A stretch of 64,000 bases of DNA from Pseudomonas congelans (GTDB taxonomy: Bacteria; Pseudomonadota; Gammaproteobacteria; Pseudomonadales; Pseudomonadaceae). Positions 46,096 through 54,670 of the stretch are shown one piece after another. Below the pieces are notes generated by a model. The model did not search any database, was not told the origin of the DNA, and saw only the letters and a program-made list of their open reading frames with translations. The position numbers and the translations under genes are program-made. Within the stretch, counting starts at the first letter, position 1. Each line of letters begins with the position of its first letter. Location of the stretch: NCBI RefSeq assembly GCF_900103225.1, contig NZ_FNJH01000001.1, positions 1,331,533 through 1,395,532 on the forward strand, given 5' to 3'.

Positions 46096-48875
46096 CCCGT
46101 CCATTACAGCCTTTGCGCGCCACCCAGCGCCTGCAATTTCACAAGGACTTCACCCTCGACGACGCCGTACCACTGGTGCCCTACTTTGCCAGTCTGGGTA
46201 TCAGCCACCTCTACGCGTCGCCGCTGCTCAAGGCCCGTGCCGGCTCGATGCACGGCTATGACGTGGTCGACCCGACGGTCATTAACCCGGAACTGGGCGG
46301 CGAACCTGCCCTGCTGCGCCTGGTCGAGACCTTGCGCGAACACGGCATGGGGCTGATTCTCGACATCGTGTCCAACCACATGGCGGTCGGTGGTGCCGAC
46401 AACCCGTGGTGGCTGGACCTGCTGGAATGGGGCCGTCGCAGCCCTTATGCAGAGTTCTTCGACATTCAGTGGAATTCGCCGGACCCGCTGCTGGAAGGTC
46501 AGCTGTTGCTGCCATTCCTGAGCAGCGACTACGGCACGGTATTGCAGGCCGGCGAAATCCCGTTGCGCTTCAATGCCGAGCAGGGCTCGTTCTACATCGA
46601 GCACTATCAGCATCACTTTCCGGTCTGCCCGTTGACCTACGACTCGCTGTTGCAGGCCGTGGACCACCCGCAACTGAAGGAAATGGCCCAGCGCTTCACT
46701 GCACTGGCGCAGTTCCCGCAAGCTTATGAGCGCGCACGCCAGGCCAGAGCCGAGTTGGCCGAACTGGCCAAGGACCCGCAGGTGCTCAAGGGTATCGAGC
46801 AGGTTCTCGCGCATTTCGATTCCAGCAAGCCGGAAGGCTTTCAGCGTCTGCACCAGTTGCTGGAGCGTCAGCACTACCGCCTGGCCAGCTGGCGCACCGC
46901 CGGCGATGACATCAACTGGCGGCGCTTCTTCGACATCAACGAGCTGGGCGGCCTGCGTGTCGAGCGGCCACAGGTGTTCGAGGCCACCCACGGGAAGATA
47001 TTCCAGCTGATCGCCGAGGGCCTGGTCGACGGGCTGCGTATCGATCATATCGATGGGCTGGCCGACCCGCGCGGCTACGGTCGCAAGCTGCATCGTCGGG
47101 TCAAGGGCCTGCTCAAGCTGCGCCCCGAGCACGCACAGATCGATCATCTGCCGATCTTCGTCGAGAAAATCCTCGGCCCCGACGAGCCGTTGCGTGAAGA
47201 CTGGAGCGTTGACGGCACAACGGGTTACGAGTTCATGAACCAGGTGTCACTGCTGCAACACGACCCCAAGGGCGAAGAGCCTCTGGGCGAGCTGTGGAGC
47301 CGCCTGACAGAACGTACCGCCGACTTCGATCAGGAAGTACTGGTAGCCCGGGATCTGGTCCTGCACGGCACACTGGCGGGTGATTTCGAGAACGTTGCCC
47401 AGTCGTTGCTGCAGGTTGCACGCAGCGACCTGATGAGTCGCGACCTGACCCTGGGTGCGATTCGCCGCGCACTGCTCGCGCTGATCGTTAATTTCCCGAT
47501 TTATCGCACCTATATCTCGGTGTGCGGCCGCTCGGCGCAAGACGACAAGTACTTCCAGCAGGCAATGGAAGGCGCGCGCGAGACGTTGAACGAAGGTGAC
47601 TGGCCGGTGCTGGATTACCTGGCACGCTGGCTGGGCGGCGAACCCTGGCGCAAACTGCCACGCGGCAGGCTGCGCAAGCTCTACAAGAATGCCTGCGTAC
47701 GCTTCCAGCAACTGACCTCCCCGGTTGCCGCCAAGTCGGTCGAAGACACCTCGTTCTATCGCTCTGCCGTGTTGCTCTCGCGCAATGATGTGGGTTTCCA
47801 TCCGCAGCACTTCAGTGCGCCGGTAGAAGACTTCCATCAGGTCTGCCTACAGCGTCTGGAGAAGTTTCCAGCCAATCTGCTGACCACCGCAACGCACGAC
47901 CACAAGCGTGGCGAAGATACGCGCACACGTCTTGCGGTCCTGAGTGAATGCGCCCCGTGGTACGCCGAACAGGTAGAACGCTGGAGACAGCTGGCGATAC
48001 CGCTCAAGGGTGACGAGCCGACTATCAGCGCCGGCGACGAACTGATGCTTTACCAAGCCCTGCTTGGCAGCTGGCCGCTGAGCCTGGAGGGCGAAGAAGC
48101 TCACCAGGAATACGCGAAGCGCATGGTCCAGTGGCAAGAGAAAGCCCTGCGCGAAGCCAAGCTGCAAAGCAGCTGGAGTGCACCGAATCAGCCCTACGAA
48201 ACCGCTTGCCGCGAATTTCTGGAGCGTTTGCTGCTGGCTCCGGAAGCACTGGCGTTGCGCCAATCCCTCAGTGCGACAGCCAACCGTATTGCCACCGCCG
48301 GCGCGCTCAACAGTCTGGCGCAAACCTTGCTACGCTTGAGCGTACCCGGCGTTCCCGATTTGTATCAGGGTACCGAGTTCTGGGATTTCAGCCTGGTGGA
48401 TCCGGATAACCGCCGCCCGGTCGACTACGCTGCACGTAAACAGGCCCTGGCGGAAGAGACAAGCGTTGCCGACCTGCTGACTGACTGGAAGGACGGACGC
48501 ATCAAGCAGGCTCTGATCGCGAAGGTCTTGAACCTGCGGGCCGAACATCCGGGACTGTTCAGCGAGGGCAGTTATCAACCTCTGGAAATAAAGGGCAGCC
48601 ACGCCGAGCAGGTGATGGCTTTTGCCCGGGAGACGCAAGGAGTGCGCGCTATCATCGTAGTACCACGCACATGCAGTGAACTATTGGGTACTGCGCAAAC
48701 TCCATTGATTAATGCTGCCAATTGGGGCGACACGCGGATCATGTTGCCGTTTGCCGACTCCGGTTCTGACTGGAAGGGACTCTTTTCTGACGTTGTCGTG
48801 ACGAGTGATCGGGAAGTACCGCTCAGTGCAGCGCTTGAAAGATTTTCCGTCAATTTGCTTATTCAAACTATGTAA
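46092..48875 (+). CDS. treY: Maltooligosyl-trehalose synthase
   Basis: The 927-residue GH13 enzyme turns the reducing-end glucose of an alpha-glucan into a trehalosyl unit. It opens with 'LRATQRLQFHKDFTLDDAVP' and has the typical 'SHLYASPLLKARAGSMHGYD'. The catalytic residues are in 'GLRIDHIDGLADPRGY' and 'IFVEKILGPDEPL', with a late 'TTATHDHKRGEDTRTRLAVL'. The long insertions are normal for TreY. The ATG overlaps the malQ stop. With TreZ it makes trehalose from stored glycogen. Confidence 0.96.
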   Translation: MTRPLQPLRATQRLQFHKDFTLDDAVPLVPYFASLGISHLYASPLLKARAGSMHGYDVVDPTVINPELGGEPALLRLVETLREHGMGLILDIVSNHMAVGGADNPWWLDLLEWGRRSPYAEFFDIQWNSPDPLLEGQLLLPFLSSDYGTVLQAGEIPLRFNAEQGSFYIEHYQHHFPVCPLTYDSLLQAVDHPQLKEMAQRFTALAQFPQAYERARQARAELAELAKDPQVLKGIEQVLAHFDSSKPEGFQRLHQLLERQHYRLASWRTAGDDINWRRFFDINELGGLRVERPQVFEATHGKIFQLIAEGLVDGLRIDHIDGLADPRGYGRKLHRRVKGLLKLRPEHAQIDHLPIFVEKILGPDEPLREDWSVDGTTGYEFMNQVSLLQHDPKGEEPLGELWSRLTERTADFDQEVLVARDLVLHGTLAGDFENVAQSLLQVARSDLMSRDLTLGAIRRALLALIVNFPIYRTYISVCGRSAQDDKYFQQAMEGARETLNEGDWPVLDYLARWLGGEPWRKLPRGRLRKLYKNACVRFQQLTSPVAAKSVEDTSFYRSAVLLSRNDVGFHPQHFSAPVEDFHQVCLQRLEKFPANLLTTATHDHKRGEDTRTRLAVLSECAPWYAEQVERWRQLAIPLKGDEPTISAGDELMLYQALLGSWPLSLEGEEAHQEYAKRMVQWQEKALREAKLQSSWSAPNQPYETACREFLERLLLAPEALALRQSLSATANRIATAGALNSLAQTLLRLSVPGVPDLYQGTEFWDFSLVDPDNRRPVDYAARKQALAEETSVADLLTDWKDGRIKQALIAKVLNLRAEHPGLFSEGSYQPLEIKGSHAEQVMAFARETQGVRAIIVVPRTCSELLGTAQTPLINAANWGDTRIMLPFADSGSDWKGLFSDVVVTSDREVPLSAALERFSVNLLIQTM

Positions 48876-48892
48876 TAGCTGGGAGTCTCAAG

Positions 48893-49279
48893 ATGAGTGC
48901 CGACGAAAAAAGAATTCGCGACTTTGCTTACCAAATCTGGGAATCGGAGGGCAAACCGTCCGGTCATGACGAACGTCATTGGGAAATGGCGCGCAAGCTG
49001 GCCGAAGCAGAAGCACTGGCGCCGAACAAGTCCAGTGTGCGCAAATCGACCAAGCCCAAGCTACCTGAAGTAGACAGCGCCAAGGCGCCGGCCAAGGGTG
49101 CAGCCAAGCCCGCAGCAAAATCGGCGCCTGCGCCAAAGCCTGCTGGTGAAGCCAAGCCCAAGCCTGCTCCCAAGGCGGCCGCCAAACCTGCACCCAAGGC
49201 CAAGCCCGCTGCAGCCGCTACAACCGATGCCCCTGCCAAACCCGCTCCCAAGAAGCCGCGCAAGCCGTCGAATTCTTGA
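48893..49279 (+). CDS. DUF2934 protein with Ala/Lys/Pro-rich tail
   Basis: The 128-residue protein has an N-terminal DUF2934 domain (residues 1-45: 'EKRIRDFAYQIWESEGKPSG', 'HWEMARKLAEAEAL'). The low-complexity tail consists of repeated KPAPK/AAKPA units, positively charged and resembling histone H1-like tails. Its position between treY and glgX, in line with the operon, is typical of pseudomonads. The role is unknown; binding to polyanions or to glucan enzymes is speculation. Confidence 0.88.
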   Translation: MSADEKRIRDFAYQIWESEGKPSGHDERHWEMARKLAEAEALAPNKSSVRKSTKPKLPEVDSAKAPAKGAAKPAAKSAPAPKPAGEAKPKPAPKAAAKPAPKAKPAAAATTDAPAKPAPKKPRKPSNS

Positions 49280-49367
49280 AACTCTTCTGGCCGCGCACCG
49301 GTCAATTAATGCAGGTCTCGCTCTGACCAGAGATGAGGCCTGCTACACCCCCTTGCATTATCGTCAG

Positions 49368-49390
49368 TATCGGAGCCTGCGGCTCCGATA
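49368..49390 (+). promoter_or_regulatory. Perfect stem-loop between the DUF2934 gene and glgX
   Basis: TATCGGAGCC and GGCTCCGATA form a ten-base perfect stem around TGC. No T-run follows, so it is not a standard terminator. It may protect or define the ends of processed operon mRNA, or be a partial attenuator. Confidence 0.45.
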
Positions 49391-49435
49391 GCGGTCTTGG
49401 CCGCTCAGAAAATCATTCGACGTCAGGAAGTCATC

Positions 49436-51619
49436 ATGAATACGAAGTCCACTACACCGGCAGAAGATAATTCGGCCCCGCTAGACAACCCTGGCAGTAC
49501 CCCGTCTCGCATTCGTGAAGGACTTCCCTTTCCTCTCGGTGCAAGCTGGGATGGCCTGGGCGTCAACTTCGCCCTGTTCTCGGCAAACGCCACCAAGGTA
49601 GAGCTGTGCCTGTTCGACTCCACCGGCGAAATCGAACTGGAACGCATCGAACTTCCGGAATACACCGACGAGATTTACCACGGCTACCTGCCGGACGCGC
49701 ACCCGGGCCAGATCTACGGCTATCGTGTGTACGGTCCGTACGATCCGAAGAATGGCCATCGTTTCAACCATAACAAGCTGCTGATCGACCCGTACGCCAA
49801 ACAATTGGTTGGCGAACTGAAGTGGTCGGAAGCGCTGTTCGGTTACACCATCGGCCATCCTGACGGCGACCTGAGCTTCGACGAACGCGACAGCGCCCCT
49901 TTCGTACCGAAAAGCAAGGTGATCGACGAAGCCTATACCTGGGGCCGTGATCAGCGCGTCGGTACGCCTTGGGACAAGACGATTTTCTACGAAACCCACG
50001 TGCGCGGCATCACCATGCGTCACCCTGAGGTGGCCGAAGAGCTGCGCGGTACGTTTGCCGGTCTGGGATCAGCCCCGGTCGTCGAGCATATTCGCAAGCT
50101 GGGTGTGACCTCCGTCGAGCTGCTGCCAATCCATGCCTTCGTCAACGACCAGCATTTGCTGCAGAAGGGCATGACCAACTACTGGGGCTACAACAGCATC
50201 GCGTTCTTCGCCCCGGACCCGCGTTATCTGGCAAGCGGCAAGATCGCCGAGTTCAAGGAAATGGTTGCGCACCTGCACCATGCCGGTCTTGAGGTCATCC
50301 TCGATGTGGTCTACAACCACACCGCCGAAGGCAACGAGTTGGGCCCTACCCTGTCGATGCGCGGTATCGACAACGCCTCGTACTACCGGTTGATGCCGGA
50401 CGACAAGCGCTACTACATCAACGACTCGGGCACCGGCAACACCCTCGACCTGAGCCACCCTTGCGTATTGCAAATGGTCACCGACTCCCTGCGTTACTGG
50501 GCTTCGGAAATGCACGTCGACGGCTTCCGCTTCGACCTGGCGACCATTCTGGGCCGCTACCATGACGGTTTCGACGAACGCCACAGCTTCCTGGTCGCCT
50601 GCCGTCAGGATCCGGTGCTGCGTCAGGTCAAACTGGTCGCCGAGCCATGGGACTGCGGTCCGGGCGGCTACCAGGTGGGCGGTTTCCCACCAGGCTGGAT
50701 GGAATGGAACGACAAGTTCCGCGACACCGTTCGTGCCTTCTGGAAAGGCGACGAAGCTCAGTTGGCCGACTTCGCTGCGCGCATGACCGCGTCCGGCAAC
50801 ATGTTCAACCAGCGCGGTCGTCGCCCTCAGGCGTCCGTGAACTTCATCACCGCGCACGATGGTTTCACGCTGCATGACCTGGTGTCGTACAACGACAAGC
50901 ACAACGAAGCCAACGACGAAAACAATCAGGACGGCAGCAACAACAACCTGTCCTGGAACCATGGCGTCGAAGGTCCGACCGAAGATCCGGAAATCAATAC
51001 CCTGCGTCTGCGCCAGATGCGCAACTTATTCGCCACCCTGCTGCTGGCACAAGGCACGCCGATGATTGTTGCAGGCGATGAATTCGCGCGTACTCAGCAC
51101 GGCAACAACAATGCCTACTGCCAGGACAGCGAGATTGGCTGGATCAATTGGGATCTGGACGAAGATGGCGAAGCACTGCTCAAGTTCGTCACCCGCGTGA
51201 TCAAGCTGCGTCAGACCTACCCGATCCTGCGTCGCAGCCGCTTCCTGGTAGGCGATTACAACGAAGAGATCGGCGTCAAGGACGTGACCTGGCTCGCTCC
51301 GGATGGCAACGAGATGAGCGTCGAGCAATGGCACGATGCCAATGGCCGTTGCCTGGGCATGCTGATGGATGGTCGCGCACAGGAAACCGGTATCCGTCGC
51401 GCGGGTGCCGACGCCACGCTGTTGCTGGTGGTCAACGCGCATCACGACGGCGTCAACTTCACCTTGCCGGAAGTGCCTGAAGGTACCCATTACGAGTGTC
51501 TGATCGACACCAATCAGGATGATGCACGCAGCAAGGAGCACTTTGCGTTCGGTTCGCAATACACCGTGACGCCGCGTTCGCTGCTGCTGTTCGAACTGAA
51601 GCGTGAAGACCAGCAATGA
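49436..51619 (+). CDS. glgX: Glycogen debranching enzyme
   Basis: The 727-residue GH13 isoamylase-type enzyme removes side chains from glycogen. It has an N-terminal CBM48-like domain ('PFPLGASWDGLGVNFALFSA') and 'LEVILDVVYNHTAEGNELG'. The nucleophile region is 'VDGFRFDLATILGRYHDGF', the acid region 'VAEPWDCGPGGYQVGGFPPG', followed by 'ITAHDGFTLHDLVSYNDKHN'. ATG 49436 has AGGAAG five bases upstream. It supplies linear glucans to TreY. The stop overlaps the next gene's ATG. Confidence 0.96.
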   Translation: MNTKSTTPAEDNSAPLDNPGSTPSRIREGLPFPLGASWDGLGVNFALFSANATKVELCLFDSTGEIELERIELPEYTDEIYHGYLPDAHPGQIYGYRVYGPYDPKNGHRFNHNKLLIDPYAKQLVGELKWSEALFGYTIGHPDGDLSFDERDSAPFVPKSKVIDEAYTWGRDQRVGTPWDKTIFYETHVRGITMRHPEVAEELRGTFAGLGSAPVVEHIRKLGVTSVELLPIHAFVNDQHLLQKGMTNYWGYNSIAFFAPDPRYLASGKIAEFKEMVAHLHHAGLEVILDVVYNHTAEGNELGPTLSMRGIDNASYYRLMPDDKRYYINDSGTGNTLDLSHPCVLQMVTDSLRYWASEMHVDGFRFDLATILGRYHDGFDERHSFLVACRQDPVLRQVKLVAEPWDCGPGGYQVGGFPPGWMEWNDKFRDTVRAFWKGDEAQLADFAARMTASGNMFNQRGRRPQASVNFITAHDGFTLHDLVSYNDKHNEANDENNQDGSNNNLSWNHGVEGPTEDPEINTLRLRQMRNLFATLLLAQGTPMIVAGDEFARTQHGNNNAYCQDSEIGWINWDLDEDGEALLKFVTRVIKLRQTYPILRRSRFLVGDYNEEIGVKDVTWLAPDGNEMSVEQWHDANGRCLGMLMDGRAQETGIRRAGADATLLLVVNAHHDGVNFTLPEVPEGTHYECLIDTNQDDARSKEHFAFGSQYTVTPRSLLLFELKREDQQ

Positions 51620-52629
51620 TTGATGCCTTGAGTGAGTTTCTCGACTGGCGCAAGCACGGTTATGCCGATACGCGTGCGCTGGGCGAGTGCTTGCAGGCAT
51701 TGGTCAACGAAGGTCTGGATCAGCTTCCCCTGCCTGCCCGCGGTCAGACACTTGAGCGCTGGCGGGCGCTGGCCTGCGTTGCAGGCCACGACCTGGGGTT
51801 GTGCAAGTTGTACGAGGGGCACACAGACGCCTTGGCGATCATGGCGGAACTGGGTGCCCCGCCCCCCGAACAATTCAGCACCTGGGGCATGTGGGCGGCA
51901 GAGCCGCCGCAGGCACGGGTGAATATCAGCGGCGCAGGCGATGCACTTCGCCTGCACGGCCGCAAGGCATGGTGCTCGGGCGCTGCGGCGCTGAGCCATG
52001 CGTTGATCACTGCATGGGACGCCGAACATCGTCAGCAACTGGTTGCAGTGCGCCTTGACCAGCCTGGCGTGCACATGACCAGTGACGGTTGGCGCGCGGT
52101 GGGCATGGGCGCTACCGGCAGCATCGATGTGGTTTTCGACAACGCCATCGGTCAAGCGATCGGTGCGCCGGGCGGCTACCTCGACAGGCCTGGCTTCTGG
52201 CAGGGCGGCATCGGCATAGCGGCCTGCTGGTACGGCGCATCACGCGCCATCGCGCAGCGCCTGCTGGCCCACGTCGGCAAGCGCGAAGAGCCGCACGCCC
52301 TCGCGCACCTTGGCGCCGCGGACGTAGCGCTGCATGCTGCAATCGATGTATTGCGCGCAGCTGCCGTGCACCTGGATCAGGCCCCGACCGACAACGCCGA
52401 AATACTTGCCAGACGTTGCCGTGCTTATGTCGAACAAGCCGCCGATCTGGTGATTCAGCATGTGGGCCGTGCCGTCGGCGCGGGTCCTTATTGCAAGGAC
52501 CCGCACTTTGCCCGGCTGATCACCGACCTGCCGGTTTTCCTGCGTCAGAGCCACGCCGAGCAGGACCTGGCGGCATTGGGTCAATTGGCTGGCAAGGCAT
52601 TGCCTGCGGCACGGACGTGGTCACTATGA
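51616..52629 (+). CDS. Acyl-CoA-dehydrogenase-like flavoprotein
   Basis: The 337-residue protein is shorter than usual acyl-CoA dehydrogenases (about 380). It shows the flavin-region pattern 'FSTWGMWAAEPPQARVNISG', 'GRKAWCSGAAALSHALI', a helical C-terminal domain and the ending 'VFLRQSHAEQDLAALG', typical of the ACAD/flavin-monooxygenase-like group. The usual catalytic Glu is not obvious. It could be a dehydrogenase or an ACAD-fold oxygenase. Its ATG overlaps the glgX stop (ATGA), so it is coupled to glycogen debranching. The substrate is unknown. Confidence 0.8.
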   Translation: MIDALSEFLDWRKHGYADTRALGECLQALVNEGLDQLPLPARGQTLERWRALACVAGHDLGLCKLYEGHTDALAIMAELGAPPPEQFSTWGMWAAEPPQARVNISGAGDALRLHGRKAWCSGAAALSHALITAWDAEHRQQLVAVRLDQPGVHMTSDGWRAVGMGATGSIDVVFDNAIGQAIGAPGGYLDRPGFWQGGIGIAACWYGASRAIAQRLLAHVGKREEPHALAHLGAADVALHAAIDVLRAAAVHLDQAPTDNAEILARRCRAYVEQAADLVIQHVGRAVGAGPYCKDPHFARLITDLPVFLRQSHAEQDLAALGQLAGKALPAARTWSL

Positions 52630-52642
52630 GAGCGTATAGAGC

Positions 52643-53416
52643 ATGAGTGAAGGGTTCGTGGTGAGTGATGACGAGTCCGGCCAGGGTACTTCCCTCGCCG
52701 CCTGGAATGCTTCGAACAAGCTGCGCGGCCTGCCTGCGATCACCGCCGACTTGCTGGTGCCGACCAATTGCCGAGCCGTGATCATCGCCCCGCACCCGGA
52801 TGATGAAGTCCTGGCCTGTGGCGGCCTGATGAGCCAGCTGGCACAGCTGGAACGTAACCTGTTACTGATCTCGGTGACCGATGGTACGGCCAGCCATCCG
52901 GGCTCCACGCTCTGGCCTGTCGATCGTCTGTGCAAAGCCCGGCCTGAGGAAAGCGCCGAAGCCTTGAATCGCCTCGGCATACCTGTCGAGCGCCTGGAGT
53001 GGTTGCGTTGCGGCTTTCAGGACGGCGCAGTGGCCGAAGCGGAAGATCAGTTGGCGGCCTTTCTCGAACAGCATCTGGGCCCTGCCGACGTGGTGTTCGC
53101 CACGTGGGCAGAAGATGGCCATAGCGACCATGAAGCGGTTGGCCGGGCCAGTGCCAGAGCCTGCGCGACGACTGGGGCACAGCTTCACGAAGTACCGGTC
53201 TGGGCCTGGCACTGGGCTGATCCTGAAGACCAACGTTTGCCATGGGACAGAGCACGCAAGCTGCTGCTCGATCCGGTGACGCTTGCGCATAAACGCAATG
53301 CCGCTCAGGCGTTCACCAGCCAGTTGCAGGGTGATCCGGCAATCGGTCTTTCCCCGGTTTTGCCGGACGCCGTGCTGGAAAGACTGCTGCAGCCCTTTGA
53401 AGTGGTGTTCACATGA
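52643..53416 (+). CDS. PIG-L/LmbE-family deacetylase
   Basis: The 257-residue Zn-dependent hydrolase has the family motif in 'VIIAPHPDDEVLACGGLMSQ' (HPDDE, Zn and base residues) and the third ligand in 'TWAEDGHSDHEAVGRASA'. PIG-L enzymes remove the N-acetyl group from GlcNAc-type sugars (GlcNAc-PI, GlcNAc-inositol, lincosamide or bacillithiol precursors). About 45 residues precede the fold. It lies 13 bases after the flavoprotein gene and overlaps the methyltransferase gene (ATGA). The substrate is unknown; an amino sugar is the best guess. Confidence 0.9.
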   Translation: MSEGFVVSDDESGQGTSLAAWNASNKLRGLPAITADLLVPTNCRAVIIAPHPDDEVLACGGLMSQLAQLERNLLLISVTDGTASHPGSTLWPVDRLCKARPEESAEALNRLGIPVERLEWLRCGFQDGAVAEAEDQLAAFLEQHLGPADVVFATWAEDGHSDHEAVGRASARACATTGAQLHEVPVWAWHWADPEDQRLPWDRARKLLLDPVTLAHKRNAAQAFTSQLQGDPAIGLSPVLPDAVLERLLQPFEVVFT

Positions 53417-54039
53417 GCGTCGAGGACAGCTATTTCAATGAACTGTTTCTCAACAGTGACGACCCGTGGGCATTCAAGCAACGCTGGTACGAACGGCGCA
53501 AGCGCGCCCTGACGCTGGCTGCCCTGCCCCGCGAACGCTACCGCTCGATATTCGAGCCCGGCTGCGCCAACGGCGAACTCAGTGCCGATCTTGCCGGGCG
53601 TTGCGACGCACTGGTGTGCTGTGACACTTCGAGCCTGGCTGTGGACCTGGCACGCAAGCGTCTGGCCGACCTGCCCCATGCCCGAGTGTTGCAGGCGCGG
53701 TTGCCGCAGCAATGGCCGCAGGGCGAATTCGATCTGATCGTCTTCAGCGAGATGGGTTATTACCTGGACGCCGACGACCTGCACGGCCTGATCGACCGCG
53801 CGCTGTCGGCCCTTTCACCGGACGGCCAGTTGCTCGCCTGTCACTGGCGGCCGGATATCGAAGGCTGCCCGCTGAACGCCCAGGCGGTCCACGACATCCT
53901 CGCCGCACGCTTGTCCATGCACCGACTTTTCAGTCATCACGAACAGGATTTCCTGCTGGACCTGTGGAGTCGTGATGGAACCTCCGTAGCAGAACAGGAA
54001 TTCTCCGATGATCGGCATACTGATCCCGGTGCACAATGA
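53413..54039 (+). CDS. NodS-like SAM-dependent methyltransferase
   Basis: The 208-residue protein has a Rossmann methyltransferase core: motif I 'SIFEPGCANGELSADLAG', motif II 'ALVCCDTSSLAVDLARKRL', and motif IV 'EFDLIVFSEMGYYLDADDL'. The N-terminal 'FNELFLNSDDPWAFKQRWYE' is the signature of the NodS group, whose founding member N-methylates a deacetylated glucosamine in Nod factors. That fits the neighbouring deacetylase. Its 3' end overlaps the glycosyltransferase by 32 bases. Confidence 0.87.
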   Translation: MSVEDSYFNELFLNSDDPWAFKQRWYERRKRALTLAALPRERYRSIFEPGCANGELSADLAGRCDALVCCDTSSLAVDLARKRLADLPHARVLQARLPQQWPQGEFDLIVFSEMGYYLDADDLHGLIDRALSALSPDGQLLACHWRPDIEGCPLNAQAVHDILAARLSMHRLFSHHEQDFLLDLWSRDGTSVAEQEFSDDRHTDPGAQ

Positions 54040-54661
54040 AGAGCAGTTACTCGACTTGTGTCTCGAAACGATAAAGCAGGCGGCTGCACACCCCGACCTC
54101 AAGGGCGAATGCGTGGAAGTGCTGGTGGTTCTCGACAGCTGCACTGATCGCTCGGCGGAGATCGCCCGGGCCCATGGCGTGATGGTTCTCGAAGTATCAG
54201 CGCGCAATGTGGGCCAGGCTCGAGCACAGGGCGCGGAGTTTCTTCTCGACCGGGGTGCACGCTGGCTGGCGTGTACCGATGGCGACAGTACCGTGGCCAG
54301 CGACTGGCTTGCCGAGCAGTTGGCGCTGGATGCCGACGCCGTGTGCGGAACAGTTACGCCCGGCGACTGGAGCAAGGACATTTCGGCTGCCGCGCAGGCT
54401 GCTTACCTGCAGCATTACCAGCACCGTGACGGTCACCGCCATATTCATGGTGCCAATCTGGGCGTCAGCTCGATTGCTTACATCAGCGCCGGTGGATTTC
54501 CGGCACTGTCCTGCCACGAAGACGTGCACCTGGTTCGGCAACTGGAATTGATCGGTGCACGGATCGCCTGGAGCTGCCGCCCCAGGGTCACGACCAGCAC
54601 CCGCCTCGACTCTAAAGCCAGGGGCGGGTTTGGTGATTTTCTGAGTTCGCTGAATGCCTGA
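54008..54661 (+). CDS. Family 2 glycosyltransferase
   Basis: The 217-residue GT-A protein starts 'MIGILIPVHNEEQLLDLCLE' and has the DXD-like motif in 'WLACTDGDSTVASDWLAEQL' and the acceptor loop 'HIHGANLGVSSIAYISAGGF' with 'LSCHEDVHLVRQLE'. It has no membrane segment, so it probably acts in the cytoplasm on a small acceptor. It closes the operon, only 9 bases from the convergent hydrolase gene. Donor and product are unknown. Confidence 0.88.
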   Translation: MIGILIPVHNEEQLLDLCLETIKQAAAHPDLKGECVEVLVVLDSCTDRSAEIARAHGVMVLEVSARNVGQARAQGAEFLLDRGARWLACTDGDSTVASDWLAEQLALDADAVCGTVTPGDWSKDISAAAQAAYLQHYQHRDGHRHIHGANLGVSSIAYISAGGFPALSCHEDVHLVRQLELIGARIAWSCRPRVTTSTRLDSKARGGFGDFLSSLNA

Positions 54662-54670
54662 ACGGCGTGT

